Origin: Winogradskyella marina
GTDB lineage: Bacteria > Bacteroidota > Bacteroidia > Flavobacteriales > Flavobacteriaceae
DNA length: 64,000 bases
Reading direction: 5' to 3'
Assembly: GCF_015645385.1 (NCBI RefSeq)
Contig: NZ_JADOET010000005.1
Location: forward strand, 124,001-188,000
Positions 34,203 to 43,210 of the stretch are shown in pieces (the stretch's first letter is position 1; each line of letters begins with the position of its first letter). The translations under genes were made by a program, and so were the position numbers. The notes under the pieces were generated by a model. That model did no database searches and was not told the DNA's origin. It worked only from the letters and a program-made list of their open reading frames with translations.

Positions 34203-35993
34203 GTCCTCAATACTTTTTTTTATAGAAAACGAATCTAAGTGTTGTAAGTGCTGTAATTGGTTTACTGTTCCATGCTCAATAAACTTATCTTCGATACCTA
34301 AAGTTGTTATGGACTGTTTGTAATTGTTGGCATTTGCAAATGCTAAGATAACTGATGCAAATCCGCCTACTACAGTGCCATCTTCAATAGTTATAATAGC
34401 TTTGTATGTCGAAAAGATGTCGTGCAGTAATACCTCATCTAAAGGTTTTACAAACTGCATGTCATAATAACCAACAGCTTCTTTTTGGTCTAATAAATCA
34501 ATGGCATCGGCAACGTTTTTTAGGAGTGTTCCAATTGAAAGTATAGCGATGTCAGTACCTTGTTTTATACAAAGTCCTTTTCCTATGTCGATGGTTTCAA
34601 AAGGCATTTTCCAATCTAATAGTTGGCCACGACCTCTTGGGTAACGAATGGCCAATGGGAAATCAATGCCCAATTGGGCTGTATACATTATATTCCGAAG
34701 CGCAATGGCATTACTTGGTACAAAAATCACCAAATTAGGAACACAATTAAGGTATGCAATATCAAAAACACCATGGTGCGTTGCTCCATCTTCGCCAACC
34801 AATCCTGCTCTATCCAAACAAAAAATCACAGGTAAATTTTGTAAAGCGACATCGTGTATCACTTGGTCGTAAGCCCGTTGTAGAAATGTGGAATATATAT
34901 TACAAAAAGGAATAAGGCCTTGTGTTGCCATTCCTGCTGCCAGTGTTACGGCATGCTGCTCTGCTATACCAACATCAAAAGCACGATTTGGAATCGTTTC
35001 CATCATATATTTTAATGAACTTCCAGTAGGCATGGCAGGAGTAATGCCTATAATAGTATCATTTTTTAAAGCTAACTCTACGATGGTTTCGCCAAATACA
35101 TCTTGAAATTTAGGTGGGATTTTTTCTTTAGATTTTAATGGTAATTCACCTGTTTTAGCATCAAATTTTCCAGGTGCATGGTATTTTACCTGGTCTAACT
35201 CAGCTTGTTTTAAACCTTTCCCTTTGGTGGTAATAATGTGTAAAAATTTTGGGCCTTTTACCGTTTTTAATCGTTTTAATTCGGACAGTAATAACGGTAA
35301 ATCATGACCATCAATTGGTCCTGAATAATTAAAATTTAGAGCTTCAAAAATATTGTCTTGTTTTTCTGTGCCTTTTTTTACGTTGGTTAAATACTGTTTT
35401 AAGGCTCCAACACTTGGATCAATTCCTATGGCATTATCATTGAGAATGACCAATAAATTAGCATTAGTTACACCAGCATGGTTTAAACCTTCAAAGGCCA
35501 TTCCGCTTGCTATAGAAGCATCACCAATTACAGCGATATGGTGTTTGTTCTCACCTTTGAGTTGCGATGCAATTGCCATACCCAAAGCTGCAGAAATAGA
35601 GGTCGATGAATGTCCTACTCCAAAGGCGTCATAATGACTTTCACTGCGTTTAGGAAAACCACTAATGCCTTTAAGTTGTCTATTGGAATCAAATATATCT
35701 TTACGACCTGTTAGTATTTTATGGCCATAAGCTTGGTGACCAACATCCCAAATAAGTTGATCTTCTGGAGTGTTAAAAACATAATGTAATGCAATAGTTA
35801 ACTCTACCACGCCAAGACTTGCCCCTAAATGGCCTTCTTTTGTTGCAACGATATTGATAATAAAACTGCGTAACTCTTGGGCAAGTTGCGGTAATTCTTC
35901 TGGTTTTAGTTGACGTAAATCCGCTGGAAGATTAATATGTTTTAAAAACTCATTTTTCACGTCGTAAAAATACGAGATTTTATTAGTCTTCAA
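34176..35993 (-). CDS. dxs: 1-deoxy-D-xylulose-5-phosphate synthase
   Basis: First enzyme of the MEP isoprenoid pathway, thiamine-diphosphate dependent. 605 residues. DVGHQAYGHKILTGR and GHSSTSISAALGMAIA bind substrate, GDASIASGMAFEGLNHAG is the ThDP motif, and GIAEQHAVTLAAGMA holds the catalytic Glu. The frame opens at 35993 and overlaps the TonB-like gene by 11 bp, but a GTG at 35960 giving MKNEFLKHINLPADLRQ would look more like other Dxs N-termini. Isoprenoids made here feed the polyprenyl synthase at 53.8 kb. Confidence 0.95.
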   Translation of the reverse strand: MKTNKISYFYDVKNEFLKHINLPADLRQLKPEELPQLAQELRSFIINIVATKEGHLGASLGVVELTIALHYVFNTPEDQLIWDVGHQAYGHKILTGRKDIFDSNRQLKGISGFPKRSESHYDAFGVGHSSTSISAALGMAIASQLKGENKHHIAVIGDASIASGMAFEGLNHAGVTNANLLVILNDNAIGIDPSVGALKQYLTNVKKGTEKQDNIFEALNFNYSGPIDGHDLPLLLSELKRLKTVKGPKFLHIITTKGKGLKQAELDQVKYHAPGKFDAKTGELPLKSKEKIPPKFQDVFGETIVELALKNDTIIGITPAMPTGSSLKYMMETIPNRAFDVGIAEQHAVTLAAGMATQGLIPFCNIYSTFLQRAYDQVIHDVALQNLPVIFCLDRAGLVGEDGATHHGVFDIAYLNCVPNLVIFVPSNAIALRNIMYTAQLGIDFPLAIRYPRGRGQLLDWKMPFETIDIGKGLCIKQGTDIAILSIGTLLKNVADAIDLLDQKEAVGYYDMQFVKPLDEVLLHDIFSTYKAIITIEDGTVVGGFASVILAFANANNYKQSITTLGIEDKFIEHGTVNQLQHLQHLDSFSIKKSIEDLLFVLKDG

Positions 35994-36918
35994 TCAAAAT
36001 GGTAATAGGTAAAGTGTAAGCCACCGAAACTTTTCCACTATACTGTTCTCCGGGCTTAAACTTAGGTAACAATTTTAAAACACGCCTAGCCTCTTCCTCT
36101 AGTTGCAAATGAGGTCCTCTAATTTTAATATTTGAAATAAGACCGTTTTTATCAATAGTAAATTGCGTTAAAATTCGTTGTTTCCCTTTAAGTCCCAAGT
36201 CACCTTGACCTAAGTCATAATTATCAGTAACAAATTGTGTTATTCGTTTTGAAAAATAAGCTTTCTTTTCGGATGTAGAGATGGTGTTTGGTGTGTCTAA
36301 AAACTCAGGTGCAGTATCAATATTAATAAAGTCTATAGGTTCATCATTTTTTAATTGAGGAGGTTCAATATCTCCCATAATCTCCACCATAAGTCCTGTT
36401 ACTATAGGTGTTGGAGCTTGTACTATAGGTGTTGGAGCTTGAATTTTTTTAATCAGATCTGGCTTTTTAGGTGGCTTTAAGGTAGTTATAGAATCAAAAT
36501 CTGTTTTAGGCGTTTCTGTTTCTGGTGTGTGAATGGTGTCTGCTTTTACGGTATCTACAATTTCGACAGCATTTATTTTTTTGCTATTTCCGTTTTGGTC
36601 AGAACAATTTAAAAGTGTAGTTCCCATTGCAATCAATAAAGCCAAAAGAAACACCTTATGAAAACTCGTTTGTTGTTGTATGATTTGTTGTGGGATTTTA
36701 ATTCGAATGTGCTCTAATTGCGATATTTTAAAACGACCACAAAGTTTTTTACCCTCATTTGCAGCTAAATACTCTTGAATTTCGTGTTGAGACATTGTCG
36801 TGAAATCAATCACAGACTTTGAGCAAGATTGGCAAAACCGACCTTTTTCATTTGGAGTCATTTGCGACCAATCTTTATGGCATGGTTTTGGAATTGAAAT
36901 AGAATAGTATGATTTCAT
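35983..36918 (-). CDS. TonB C-terminal-domain protein with cytosolic Cys-pair N-terminus
   Basis: 311 residues. Unlike usual TonB, the N-terminus is about 85 residues long and cytosolic, with WSQMTPNEKGRFCQSCSKSV, a CxxC pair of the type found at the start of several Bacteroidota membrane proteins, and a later Cys in GKKLCGRF. One helix (about 88-106) leads to a Pro/Thr-rich spacer containing the perfect duplication QAPTPIV-QAPTPIV, then a TonB C-terminal domain (FTIDKNGLISNIKIRGPH, LKLLPKFKPGEQYSGKVSV). Energy transducer for outer-membrane receptors, or a relative with another job. Confidence 0.78.
   Translation of the reverse strand: MKSYYSISIPKPCHKDWSQMTPNEKGRFCQSCSKSVIDFTTMSQHEIQEYLAANEGKKLCGRFKISQLEHIRIKIPQQIIQQQTSFHKVFLLALLIAMGTTLLNCSDQNGNSKKINAVEIVDTVKADTIHTPETETPKTDFDSITTLKPPKKPDLIKKIQAPTPIVQAPTPIVTGLMVEIMGDIEPPQLKNDEPIDFINIDTAPEFLDTPNTISTSEKKAYFSKRITQFVTDNYDLGQGDLGLKGKQRILTQFTIDKNGLISNIKIRGPHLQLEEEARRVLKLLPKFKPGEQYSGKVSVAYTLPITILIED
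36400..36441. repeat. Perfect 21-bp tandem duplication inside the TonB-like gene
   Basis: Two identical 21-bp units (36400-36420 and 36421-36441) coding for QAPTPIV twice. A recent, in-frame change of spacer length. Confidence 0.9.
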
Positions 36919-37079
36919 AACTAACAGCTTTGTATACGTGCATCAAATTTCTTGCCGAATTTTTGCGTGAGGATGAGTTGGGTTTTTAATATCCTTAATG
37001 ATTCCTTACTTTTGAGAAAAAGGAAATTACAAGTCTATATTGATTTTCTAGACTTAGTGTTAATTATCACCTAATTACT

Positions 37080-39707
37080 ATGAAAAACAATAGCTTATTT
37101 CTGTTTTTACTCTTAAGTGTAGTAGCAACTTCTAGCCTATTAGGCCAAAATGATCTTAAGTTCTCAGAACATGGAGCATTAATAATCAATTATTTAGAAG
37201 ACAAAAAATCAGATTTTAAATTTGCAAAACAAGATTTAGAACGATTGGTTGTAAACAATACACATTATTCTAAAAGTACAGATATAACTCAACTTTATGT
37301 TAACCAAACGTTTGAAGGTATTAGAATTTTCAATGCTATTTCTAGCGTAGCAGTTAAAGACGGTAAAGTTTTTTATTATGCGAATAGATTTTTAAACTCT
37401 ATTTCTAATAAAGTTAATTCTAATACACCTACTTTTTCTCCTGTTTCAGCAATTCAGAAAGCTGCAACACAATTAGAATTAGGCAATCTGCAAAACATAC
37501 AGCAATTAGAGCATGATGGAAACAATTATGTATTCTCTGATGCTGGCATTTCAACAGAAGATATTTTAGTTGAATTGGTTTACGTACAACAGGAAGATAT
37601 TTTAATGCTTGCATGGGACTTTACTATCTATGGAAAAGATAGCAAACATTGGTGGAGTGTTAGAGTGAATGCTCTAAACAATGAAATCATAGAGAAGAAT
37701 GATTTAATTTTAACATGTACGTTTGAAAATAACCATCAGCATTCTGATCACCAAAGTCAGTTAGATTTTAATAATTTAGTTACATCTCCAAATTCGTTTT
37801 TAGTTGATGGTTCTAATTATAATGTTTTTGCACTTCCTTTAGAGAGTCCAAATCATGGCTCAAGACAGATAGTTAATGAGCCTGCTAGTTCAGAGGCATC
37901 ACCATTTGGTTGGCATGATGATAATGGCATTTTAGGTGCTGATTATACAATAACTAGAGGCAACAACGTTTGGGCTAGAGATGATGTTAGAGGTGATAAC
38001 TCTGCATTTGGCGTATCTCCAAACGGAACAGCGACACTGAACTTTGACTTTCCTTTAGATTTTAATTTGTCTCCATTAGATAATCAAGATGCTGCAATCA
38101 CAAATTTATTTTATGTCAATAATATGATGCACGATATTTGGTACCAGCATGGTTTTGATGAAGGTTCCGGAAATTTTCAATCTACTAATTACACTAATTT
38201 TGGGGTTGGGGATGATTCTGTTTTCGCAGATGCCCAAGATGGTAGTAGTTTTAACAATGCTAATTTTGGAACACCTCGTGATGGTTTTAGTCCCAAAATG
38301 CAAATGTTCTTATGGTCTCCTCCTGGAGTTAGCGTTAGTCCAAGGGTTGTAATTGATGATGGAAGTTTAGAAGGAACATATGAAGGTGTCGGAGCAGGTT
38401 TTGGAGAGTTTTTTTCTGTAGTACCTGTGACATCTAGTGTAATCTTGGCAACCGATGGAGCTGCCGATATATATGATGCTTGTGAAGTAATTACTAATTC
38501 GGCAACACTCACTGGTAATATTGCGGTTATAAGACGTGGAACATGTCCGTTCGGTGTAAAAGTTTTAGCCGCAGAAAATGCAGGCGCAATTGCTGCGATT
38601 GTAGTTAATAATGAGCCTGGTGCTGCTATTGTTATGGGGCCAGGAGATCAAGGAGAATTTGTGTCTATACCTTCACTAATGCTTCCACAGGCGATTGGCG
38701 AATCACTTATTACTGCACTTATTAATGGAGAAAATATTACTGCGAGTTTATTAGGACCAGATATTACAGATTTTATTGATAGCGATTTTGATAATGGAAT
38801 TATAGCACATGAATATGGTCACGGTATTTCTAATCGATTAGCAGGAGGTCCAAGTGCAGCAAACTGTCTTTTTAATGAAGAACAAATGGGAGAAGGTTGG
38901 TCTGATTGGTTTGGACTTATGGTAACTATGAAGTCAACAGATGTTTCTGATGATGCCAGAGGAATAGGGACATTTGCAGTAAGCCAGTCTGTTAATGGTG
39001 GTGGTATACGTCCAGCACGTTATACTACTGATTTTGCTGAGAATGGATTTACATATGATGCTTCAAATACGCTATCTCAACCACACGGAATAGGTTTTGT
39101 CTGGGCAACTGTATTATGGGACTTAACTTGGGCATATATAGATAAATATGGTTTTGATTCAGATTTGTATAACGGAAATGGTGGTAACAATAGAGTTATG
39201 AAATTGGTAATTGATGGGTTAAAGTTACAGCCATGTAGTCCTGGTTTTGTAGAAGCTAGAGATGCCATCTTAGCAGCTGATATAGCTACAACAGGTGGAG
39301 TAGATCAGTGTATGATTTGGGAGGTATTTGCTGCTCGTGGATTAGGTTTTGGTGCTCAACAAGGAGATACAGACTCTAGAATAGATCAAGTAGAGGATTT
39401 TTCATTGCCGTCAAGTAGTGACCCATCATTGGCCAATTGCTCTAGTTTAAGTGTTGATGAATTTTCTAAAGATAGCTTAAATGTTTTTCCAAACCCTACA
39501 CAAACAGAATTATCAATTTCAACACGTAAGAATTTTGGCGATGTTGCAATTACTTTAGTTGATCTTAATGGTAGAGTAGTGTTAGACATACGAAAAGAAT
39601 TGTTCAACACTATTACTATAAATACGAGTCAATTGCAGTCAGGATTATATATATTAAAAATCAAAGGTGACAATTTTAGCTACAACGAAAAAGTAATTAA
39701 GAACTAG
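37080..39707 (+). CDS. Secreted M36 (fungalysin) metallopeptidase with PA domain and T9SS tail
   Basis: 875 residues. Signal peptide, FTP-type propeptide (about 25-190, GIRIFNAISSVAVKDGKVFY), then the M36 catalytic domain interrupted by a PA domain (about 440-545, NIAVIRRGTCPFGVKVLAAE). The zinc site is HEYGHGISNRLAGG (about 577) with the third ligand in EEQMGEGWSDWFGL. The last 75 residues (NVFPNPTQTELSIST to the final EKVIKN) form a type A T9SS sorting domain, so it is exported and likely fixed to the cell surface. Single gene. Confidence 0.93.
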   Translation: MKNNSLFLFLLLSVVATSSLLGQNDLKFSEHGALIINYLEDKKSDFKFAKQDLERLVVNNTHYSKSTDITQLYVNQTFEGIRIFNAISSVAVKDGKVFYYANRFLNSISNKVNSNTPTFSPVSAIQKAATQLELGNLQNIQQLEHDGNNYVFSDAGISTEDILVELVYVQQEDILMLAWDFTIYGKDSKHWWSVRVNALNNEIIEKNDLILTCTFENNHQHSDHQSQLDFNNLVTSPNSFLVDGSNYNVFALPLESPNHGSRQIVNEPASSEASPFGWHDDNGILGADYTITRGNNVWARDDVRGDNSAFGVSPNGTATLNFDFPLDFNLSPLDNQDAAITNLFYVNNMMHDIWYQHGFDEGSGNFQSTNYTNFGVGDDSVFADAQDGSSFNNANFGTPRDGFSPKMQMFLWSPPGVSVSPRVVIDDGSLEGTYEGVGAGFGEFFSVVPVTSSVILATDGAADIYDACEVITNSATLTGNIAVIRRGTCPFGVKVLAAENAGAIAAIVVNNEPGAAIVMGPGDQGEFVSIPSLMLPQAIGESLITALINGENITASLLGPDITDFIDSDFDNGIIAHEYGHGISNRLAGGPSAANCLFNEEQMGEGWSDWFGLMVTMKSTDVSDDARGIGTFAVSQSVNGGGIRPARYTTDFAENGFTYDASNTLSQPHGIGFVWATVLWDLTWAYIDKYGFDSDLYNGNGGNNRVMKLVIDGLKLQPCSPGFVEARDAILAADIATTGGVDQCMIWEVFAARGLGFGAQQGDTDSRIDQVEDFSLPSSSDPSLANCSSLSVDEFSKDSLNVFPNPTQTELSISTRKNFGDVAITLVDLNGRVVLDIRKELFNTITINTSQLQSGLYILKIKGDNFSYNEKVIKN

Positions 39708-39724
39708 TAGATTTTAAACTATTT

Positions 39725-40174
39725 ATGATAAACCCATTTGACGATACCTATTTTATGAAAAAAGCCCTTCAAGAAGCCGAAATTGCTTTTGAAAAGGGAG
39801 AAATTCCTGTTGGAGCAGTTATTGTAGTAGACAATAGAATCATAGCTAGAACACACAATCTCACAGAACTATTAAACGATGTTACAGCACATGCAGAAAT
39901 GCAAGCCATTACATCAGCGGCAAATTTTTTAGGTGGAAAATATTTGACTAAATGTACATTATATGTCACTCTAGAGCCTTGCCAAATGTGTGCAGGAGCT
40001 TTGTATTGGAGTCAGATTTCTAAAATAGTTTTTGGAGCTTCAGATGCACAGCGAGGTTTTAAAACCATGGGAACGCAATTACACCCTAAAACGGAAGTGG
40101 TTGGTGGAATTTTAGCTGAGGAAGCTTCAGCACTTATGAAACGCTTTTTTATTGAAAAGCGTAATTTGAATTAA
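39725..40174 (+). CDS. tadA: tRNA adenosine(34) deaminase
   Basis: 149 residues. Converts A34 to inosine in tRNA-Arg(ACG). Zinc site: HAEMQAI with catalytic Glu, and LEPCQMCAGALYWS. MKKALQEAEIAFEKGEIPVG is the usual TadA N-terminus. 17 bp after the peptidase gene. A 20-bp tandem duplication covers its stop codon. Confidence 0.93.
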   Translation: MINPFDDTYFMKKALQEAEIAFEKGEIPVGAVIVVDNRIIARTHNLTELLNDVTAHAEMQAITSAANFLGGKYLTKCTLYVTLEPCQMCAGALYWSQISKIVFGASDAQRGFKTMGTQLHPKTEVVGGILAEEASALMKRFFIEKRNLN

Positions 40175-40210
40175 ATGTTATAATTAAAAATTAAATGTTA
40201 TAATTAAAAT
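40171..40210. repeat. 20-bp tandem duplication at the tadA stop
   Basis: Two units (40171-40190 and 40191-40210) identical in 19 of 20 bases; the stop codon is inside the first unit. Confidence 0.85.
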
Positions 40211-40221
40211 CGGAAATTGTT

Positions 40222-40686
40222 ATGAAAACACAAGTCTTAATCCTATTCGCATTTGTATTTGTTGTGGGTTGTAAATGCAATAAAGTTGACCAAAAAAATT
40301 CAAAAATGGATAATACAGAATCGGTTTTAATTGCCAAGGGTAACCTTCATGGTGCAGGTTCGGAAGGGTTTACCAAGGAAAATAGGGTTATAGATAACCA
40401 AAGTGATTGGGATAATTTAATAGCGCAAATGAATTCTGTTAATACGGTTTCAGATCGTTTTACAGAAACCAAAATTGACTTTTCAAACTATACAATTATT
40501 GCCATTTTTAATGCTGTAAAGGGTAGTGGAGGTCATAGTATCAACGTGGATGTGACTTCAACATCTACAAACACTGTTGTTAATGTGACGTTTGCAAGTC
40601 CATCTGGAAATGCCACTAGTGTAATGACGCAGCCGTATTATATTACAAAAATTGAAAAGAGAGATTTACCAATAATTTTTAAATAA
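40222..40686 (+). CDS. PrcB-like lipoprotein
   Basis: 154 residues. Lipoprotein signal ending VFVVGCKCN. The mature part (VIDNQSDWDNLIAQMNSVNT, DFSNYTIIAIFNAVKGSGGH, PYYITKIEKRDLPIIF) matches what I know of the PrcB C-terminal domain, which in Treponema assists a surface protease. Here no dentilisin-like partner is adjacent, though the secreted M36 peptidase is two genes away. Function unknown. Confidence 0.65.
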   Translation: MKTQVLILFAFVFVVGCKCNKVDQKNSKMDNTESVLIAKGNLHGAGSEGFTKENRVIDNQSDWDNLIAQMNSVNTVSDRFTETKIDFSNYTIIAIFNAVKGSGGHSINVDVTSTSTNTVVNVTFASPSGNATSVMTQPYYITKIEKRDLPIIFK

Positions 40687-40710
40687 GAAGCACCTTTTAA
40701 AATTGAGCAA

Positions 40711-40740
40711 AAAAAAACGCCCAACCATTGGTTGAGCGTT
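40711..40740 (-). terminator. Terminator of the cold-shock gene
   Basis: AACGC-c-CAACC-att-GGTTG-a-GCGTT with seven or more T residues after it on the minus strand; 21 bp past the stop of the csp gene. Confidence 0.8.
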
Positions 40741-40760
40741 GAAACTTGTAAGATATATAC

Positions 40761-40952
40761 TTATAATACCTGCACGTTTGCAGCTACTAATCCTTTTCTT
40801 CCTTCTTCTTCATCGTACTCTACATTGTCACCTTCGCGTAATTCTACGCCATTAAGGTTTGATACATGTACAAAGATGTCTTTTCCTGTTTCTTCGTTGG
40901 TAATAAATCCAAATCCTTTTGAATCATTAAAAAATTTAACTGTTCCAGTCAT
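40761..40952 (-). CDS. Cold-shock domain protein
   Basis: 63 residues, complete. RNP1 as SKGFGFI and RNP2 as DIFVHVS show a CspA-type RNA chaperone; VKFFN at the start is standard. Single gene with its own terminator. Confidence 0.93.
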   Translation of the reverse strand: MTGTVKFFNDSKGFGFITNEETGKDIFVHVSNLNGVELREGDNVEYDEEEGRKGLVAANVQVL

Positions 40953-41063
40953 TATAATATAAATAAAAATTAAAGTACAAAGATAAAAGAAAATTATAGC
41001 CTAAGGTTAAGAAATTGTTTTTTTTTGATTTAATCCTTTATTATTAGAATGTTATTCAGCAAT

Positions 41064-41309
41064 CTATTGCTTTGAGTCCTTTTGGTTTTCGCGCATTTTG
41101 TCAAGATTTTCTTTTGTAAGCATATAGTCCTTAACGTCTTTATCTTTCCATCTGTAGTAAGAAAACAATGGAAAAACAACTAAGAATAAACCTACAACTC
41201 CGAAACCTATTAGTTTTTCAGAATACTCTAAATCTAAAATTAGGCCACATGCGATACTAATAATTGAAGCTAAAAAGGCAATAAAAGTAATGATTTTTAT
41301 AGGTTTCAT
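41064..41309 (-). CDS. Small two-helix membrane protein of unknown function
   Basis: 81 residues, two helices (about 4-24 and 33-50), then a charged tail KDVKDYMLTKENLDKMRENQ. No family recognised. Lies 31 bp downstream of the first ClC gene's start region on its own frame and strand; the ClC genes end upstream of it in the same direction, so read-through is possible. Confidence 0.6.
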   Translation of the reverse strand: MKPIKIITFIAFLASIISIACGLILDLEYSEKLIGFGVVGLFLVVFPLFSYYRWKDKDVKDYMLTKENLDKMRENQKDSKQ

Positions 41310-41340
41310 TTTGAGTGAATTTATTTAAACTCGAAATTGA

Positions 41341-43143
41341 TTAGGATGTAAAATTAATTAATTCGGTACGATATGCGGTTAATAATTTAGATTTTGAAAC
41401 AAATCCGTAATAACAACCATTTTTTATAACAGGTAAATTCCAAGCTTCACTATCTTGAAACTTTTTCATCACCACTTTCATCGTGTCTTTTTCATAATAG
41501 ATAAAATCTGGCGGATTGTGCATAAAAGTTTCAACAGAAGTAGATTCGTATAGCGATTGATCAAACATTATAGTTCTAATGTCGTCTAAAAGAATAATTC
41601 CAACTAAACGTTGATAACCATCCACAACGGGAAACAAATTCCGACTCGATTTAGAGACTCCTTGTTTTAGCATGTCCCCTAAAGACATTTCTGGGTGCAG
41701 CGGAATAAAATCGTTTTCAATAACCGTATCCAAATGCATCATAGTTAGTACACTTTGATCTTTATCATGAGTTAATAAATCTCCACGTTCTGCTAATTCT
41801 TTGGTATAAATGGTGTGTTCCATATAATTCTTAGTAATCATATATGAAATCGCTACGGTTATCATTAATGGTAAAAACAGAATATAACCTCCTGTAATTT
41901 CGGCAATTAAAAATATCGCAGTTAACGGAGCATGTATAACTCCTGCGATCAATCCGGCCATTCCAATTAATGTGAAATTAGCCTCTGACACCTGATGTCC
42001 AAGACCTATATTATTTATTATTTTGGCCACAACATTTCCTAGTGCACTTCCCATTACCATAGTTGGTACAATAACTCCACCAACTCCACCAGCTGCAAAA
42101 GTTGTGGTCATTGCAATGGCTTTAAATATGGTAAAACCTATAAGTAACATAATAACCACCCAAATATTATCGGTGTATTTATCAAAAGGATTAGACCCTA
42201 GGGCATGTAGATAGTTTCCTTCAAATAAATCTTTGGTAAAACTTAAACCTTCACCATATAAAGGCGGAATAAAATACAGCATGATACCAATAGCGATACC
42301 TCCAACTAAAAGTTTAATGAACCGCGTTTTAAATCGGTCGAAAAACCCATAGATAGCAAAATACATTTTTGTAAAATATATGGATGCAATACCAGTTCCT
42401 AACCCTAATATCATGTAGAAGGCTGTGTCTCTTGGGTTGAATTTCTCGGTAAGGTTAAAATTAAAAAGCAATTCATCACCTAAAAAGAAATATGAGGTTA
42501 AAACGGATGATATAGAAGCAATTAATAGTGGTAATAAAGACGCAAAGGTAAGGTCTAAACTAAAAACTTCAACAGCTAAAACGATGGCTGCAATGGGGGA
42601 TTTAAACATAGAAGCCACAGCAGCTGCAGTTGCACAGGCAATAAGTAAGGTGCGTGTTTTTTTATCGACATGTAAAATCCGACTTAAGTTGGAGCTTAAT
42701 GAAGAGCCAGAGGTTATTGCAGGTCCTAATAATCCAACAGATCCACCAAAACCAACAGTTAGTGGAGCTAATATTAACGGATGATAGATCAGTTTATAAG
42801 ACAAAAGTCCTTTTTGCCTTAGTAAAGAATAGAGTAGTGAAGGTATGGCACGTTTTATAAAAGGAGGAATAGACGGTGTTATTCCATTTTTAAACATATA
42901 CTTAGTTAAAACGAATACCAAGAATAATCCAATTACAGGTAAAACAAAATAAAGTTGGTTATGAGAAAAAACAATTCCTTTTTCTAAAATCGATTGAATT
43001 GTATAGGTAAAGTTCTTTAGCGTTACAGCAGCAATACCAGTTAATAATCCAACAGCAACACTTAATAAATAAACAAAGTTTTTTTGCGATATATATTTAT
43101 ATCGCAAGAGAAGTAATTGTCTGATAATGTTTTTTGTCGGCAT
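41341..43143 (-). CDS. ClC-family chloride channel/antiporter with CBS pair (copy 1)
   Basis: 600 residues. GFGGSVGLLGPAITSGSSL (GSxGxEGP-like, but with Leu in place of the usual Glu), FKSPIAAIVLAVEVF and GMAGLIAGVIHAPLTAIFLI form the anion pathway. Two CBS domains follow (from about 450). The missing gating Glu at GLLGP would favour a passive channel over an H+/Cl- exchanger. Next to a second copy that keeps the Glu. Confidence 0.88.
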   Translation of the reverse strand: MPTKNIIRQLLLLRYKYISQKNFVYLLSVAVGLLTGIAAVTLKNFTYTIQSILEKGIVFSHNQLYFVLPVIGLFLVFVLTKYMFKNGITPSIPPFIKRAIPSLLYSLLRQKGLLSYKLIYHPLILAPLTVGFGGSVGLLGPAITSGSSLSSNLSRILHVDKKTRTLLIACATAAAVASMFKSPIAAIVLAVEVFSLDLTFASLLPLLIASISSVLTSYFFLGDELLFNFNLTEKFNPRDTAFYMILGLGTGIASIYFTKMYFAIYGFFDRFKTRFIKLLVGGIAIGIMLYFIPPLYGEGLSFTKDLFEGNYLHALGSNPFDKYTDNIWVVIMLLIGFTIFKAIAMTTTFAAGGVGGVIVPTMVMGSALGNVVAKIINNIGLGHQVSEANFTLIGMAGLIAGVIHAPLTAIFLIAEITGGYILFLPLMITVAISYMITKNYMEHTIYTKELAERGDLLTHDKDQSVLTMMHLDTVIENDFIPLHPEMSLGDMLKQGVSKSSRNLFPVVDGYQRLVGIILLDDIRTIMFDQSLYESTSVETFMHNPPDFIYYEKDTMKVVMKKFQDSEAWNLPVIKNGCYYGFVSKSKLLTAYRTELINFTS

Positions 43144-43210
43144 ATTTTTTTTAAAAAAACCTGTTTAGCCCTTGTCTTTCAGGGTGCAAAATCTTGTTTA
43201 TTAGATAAGG

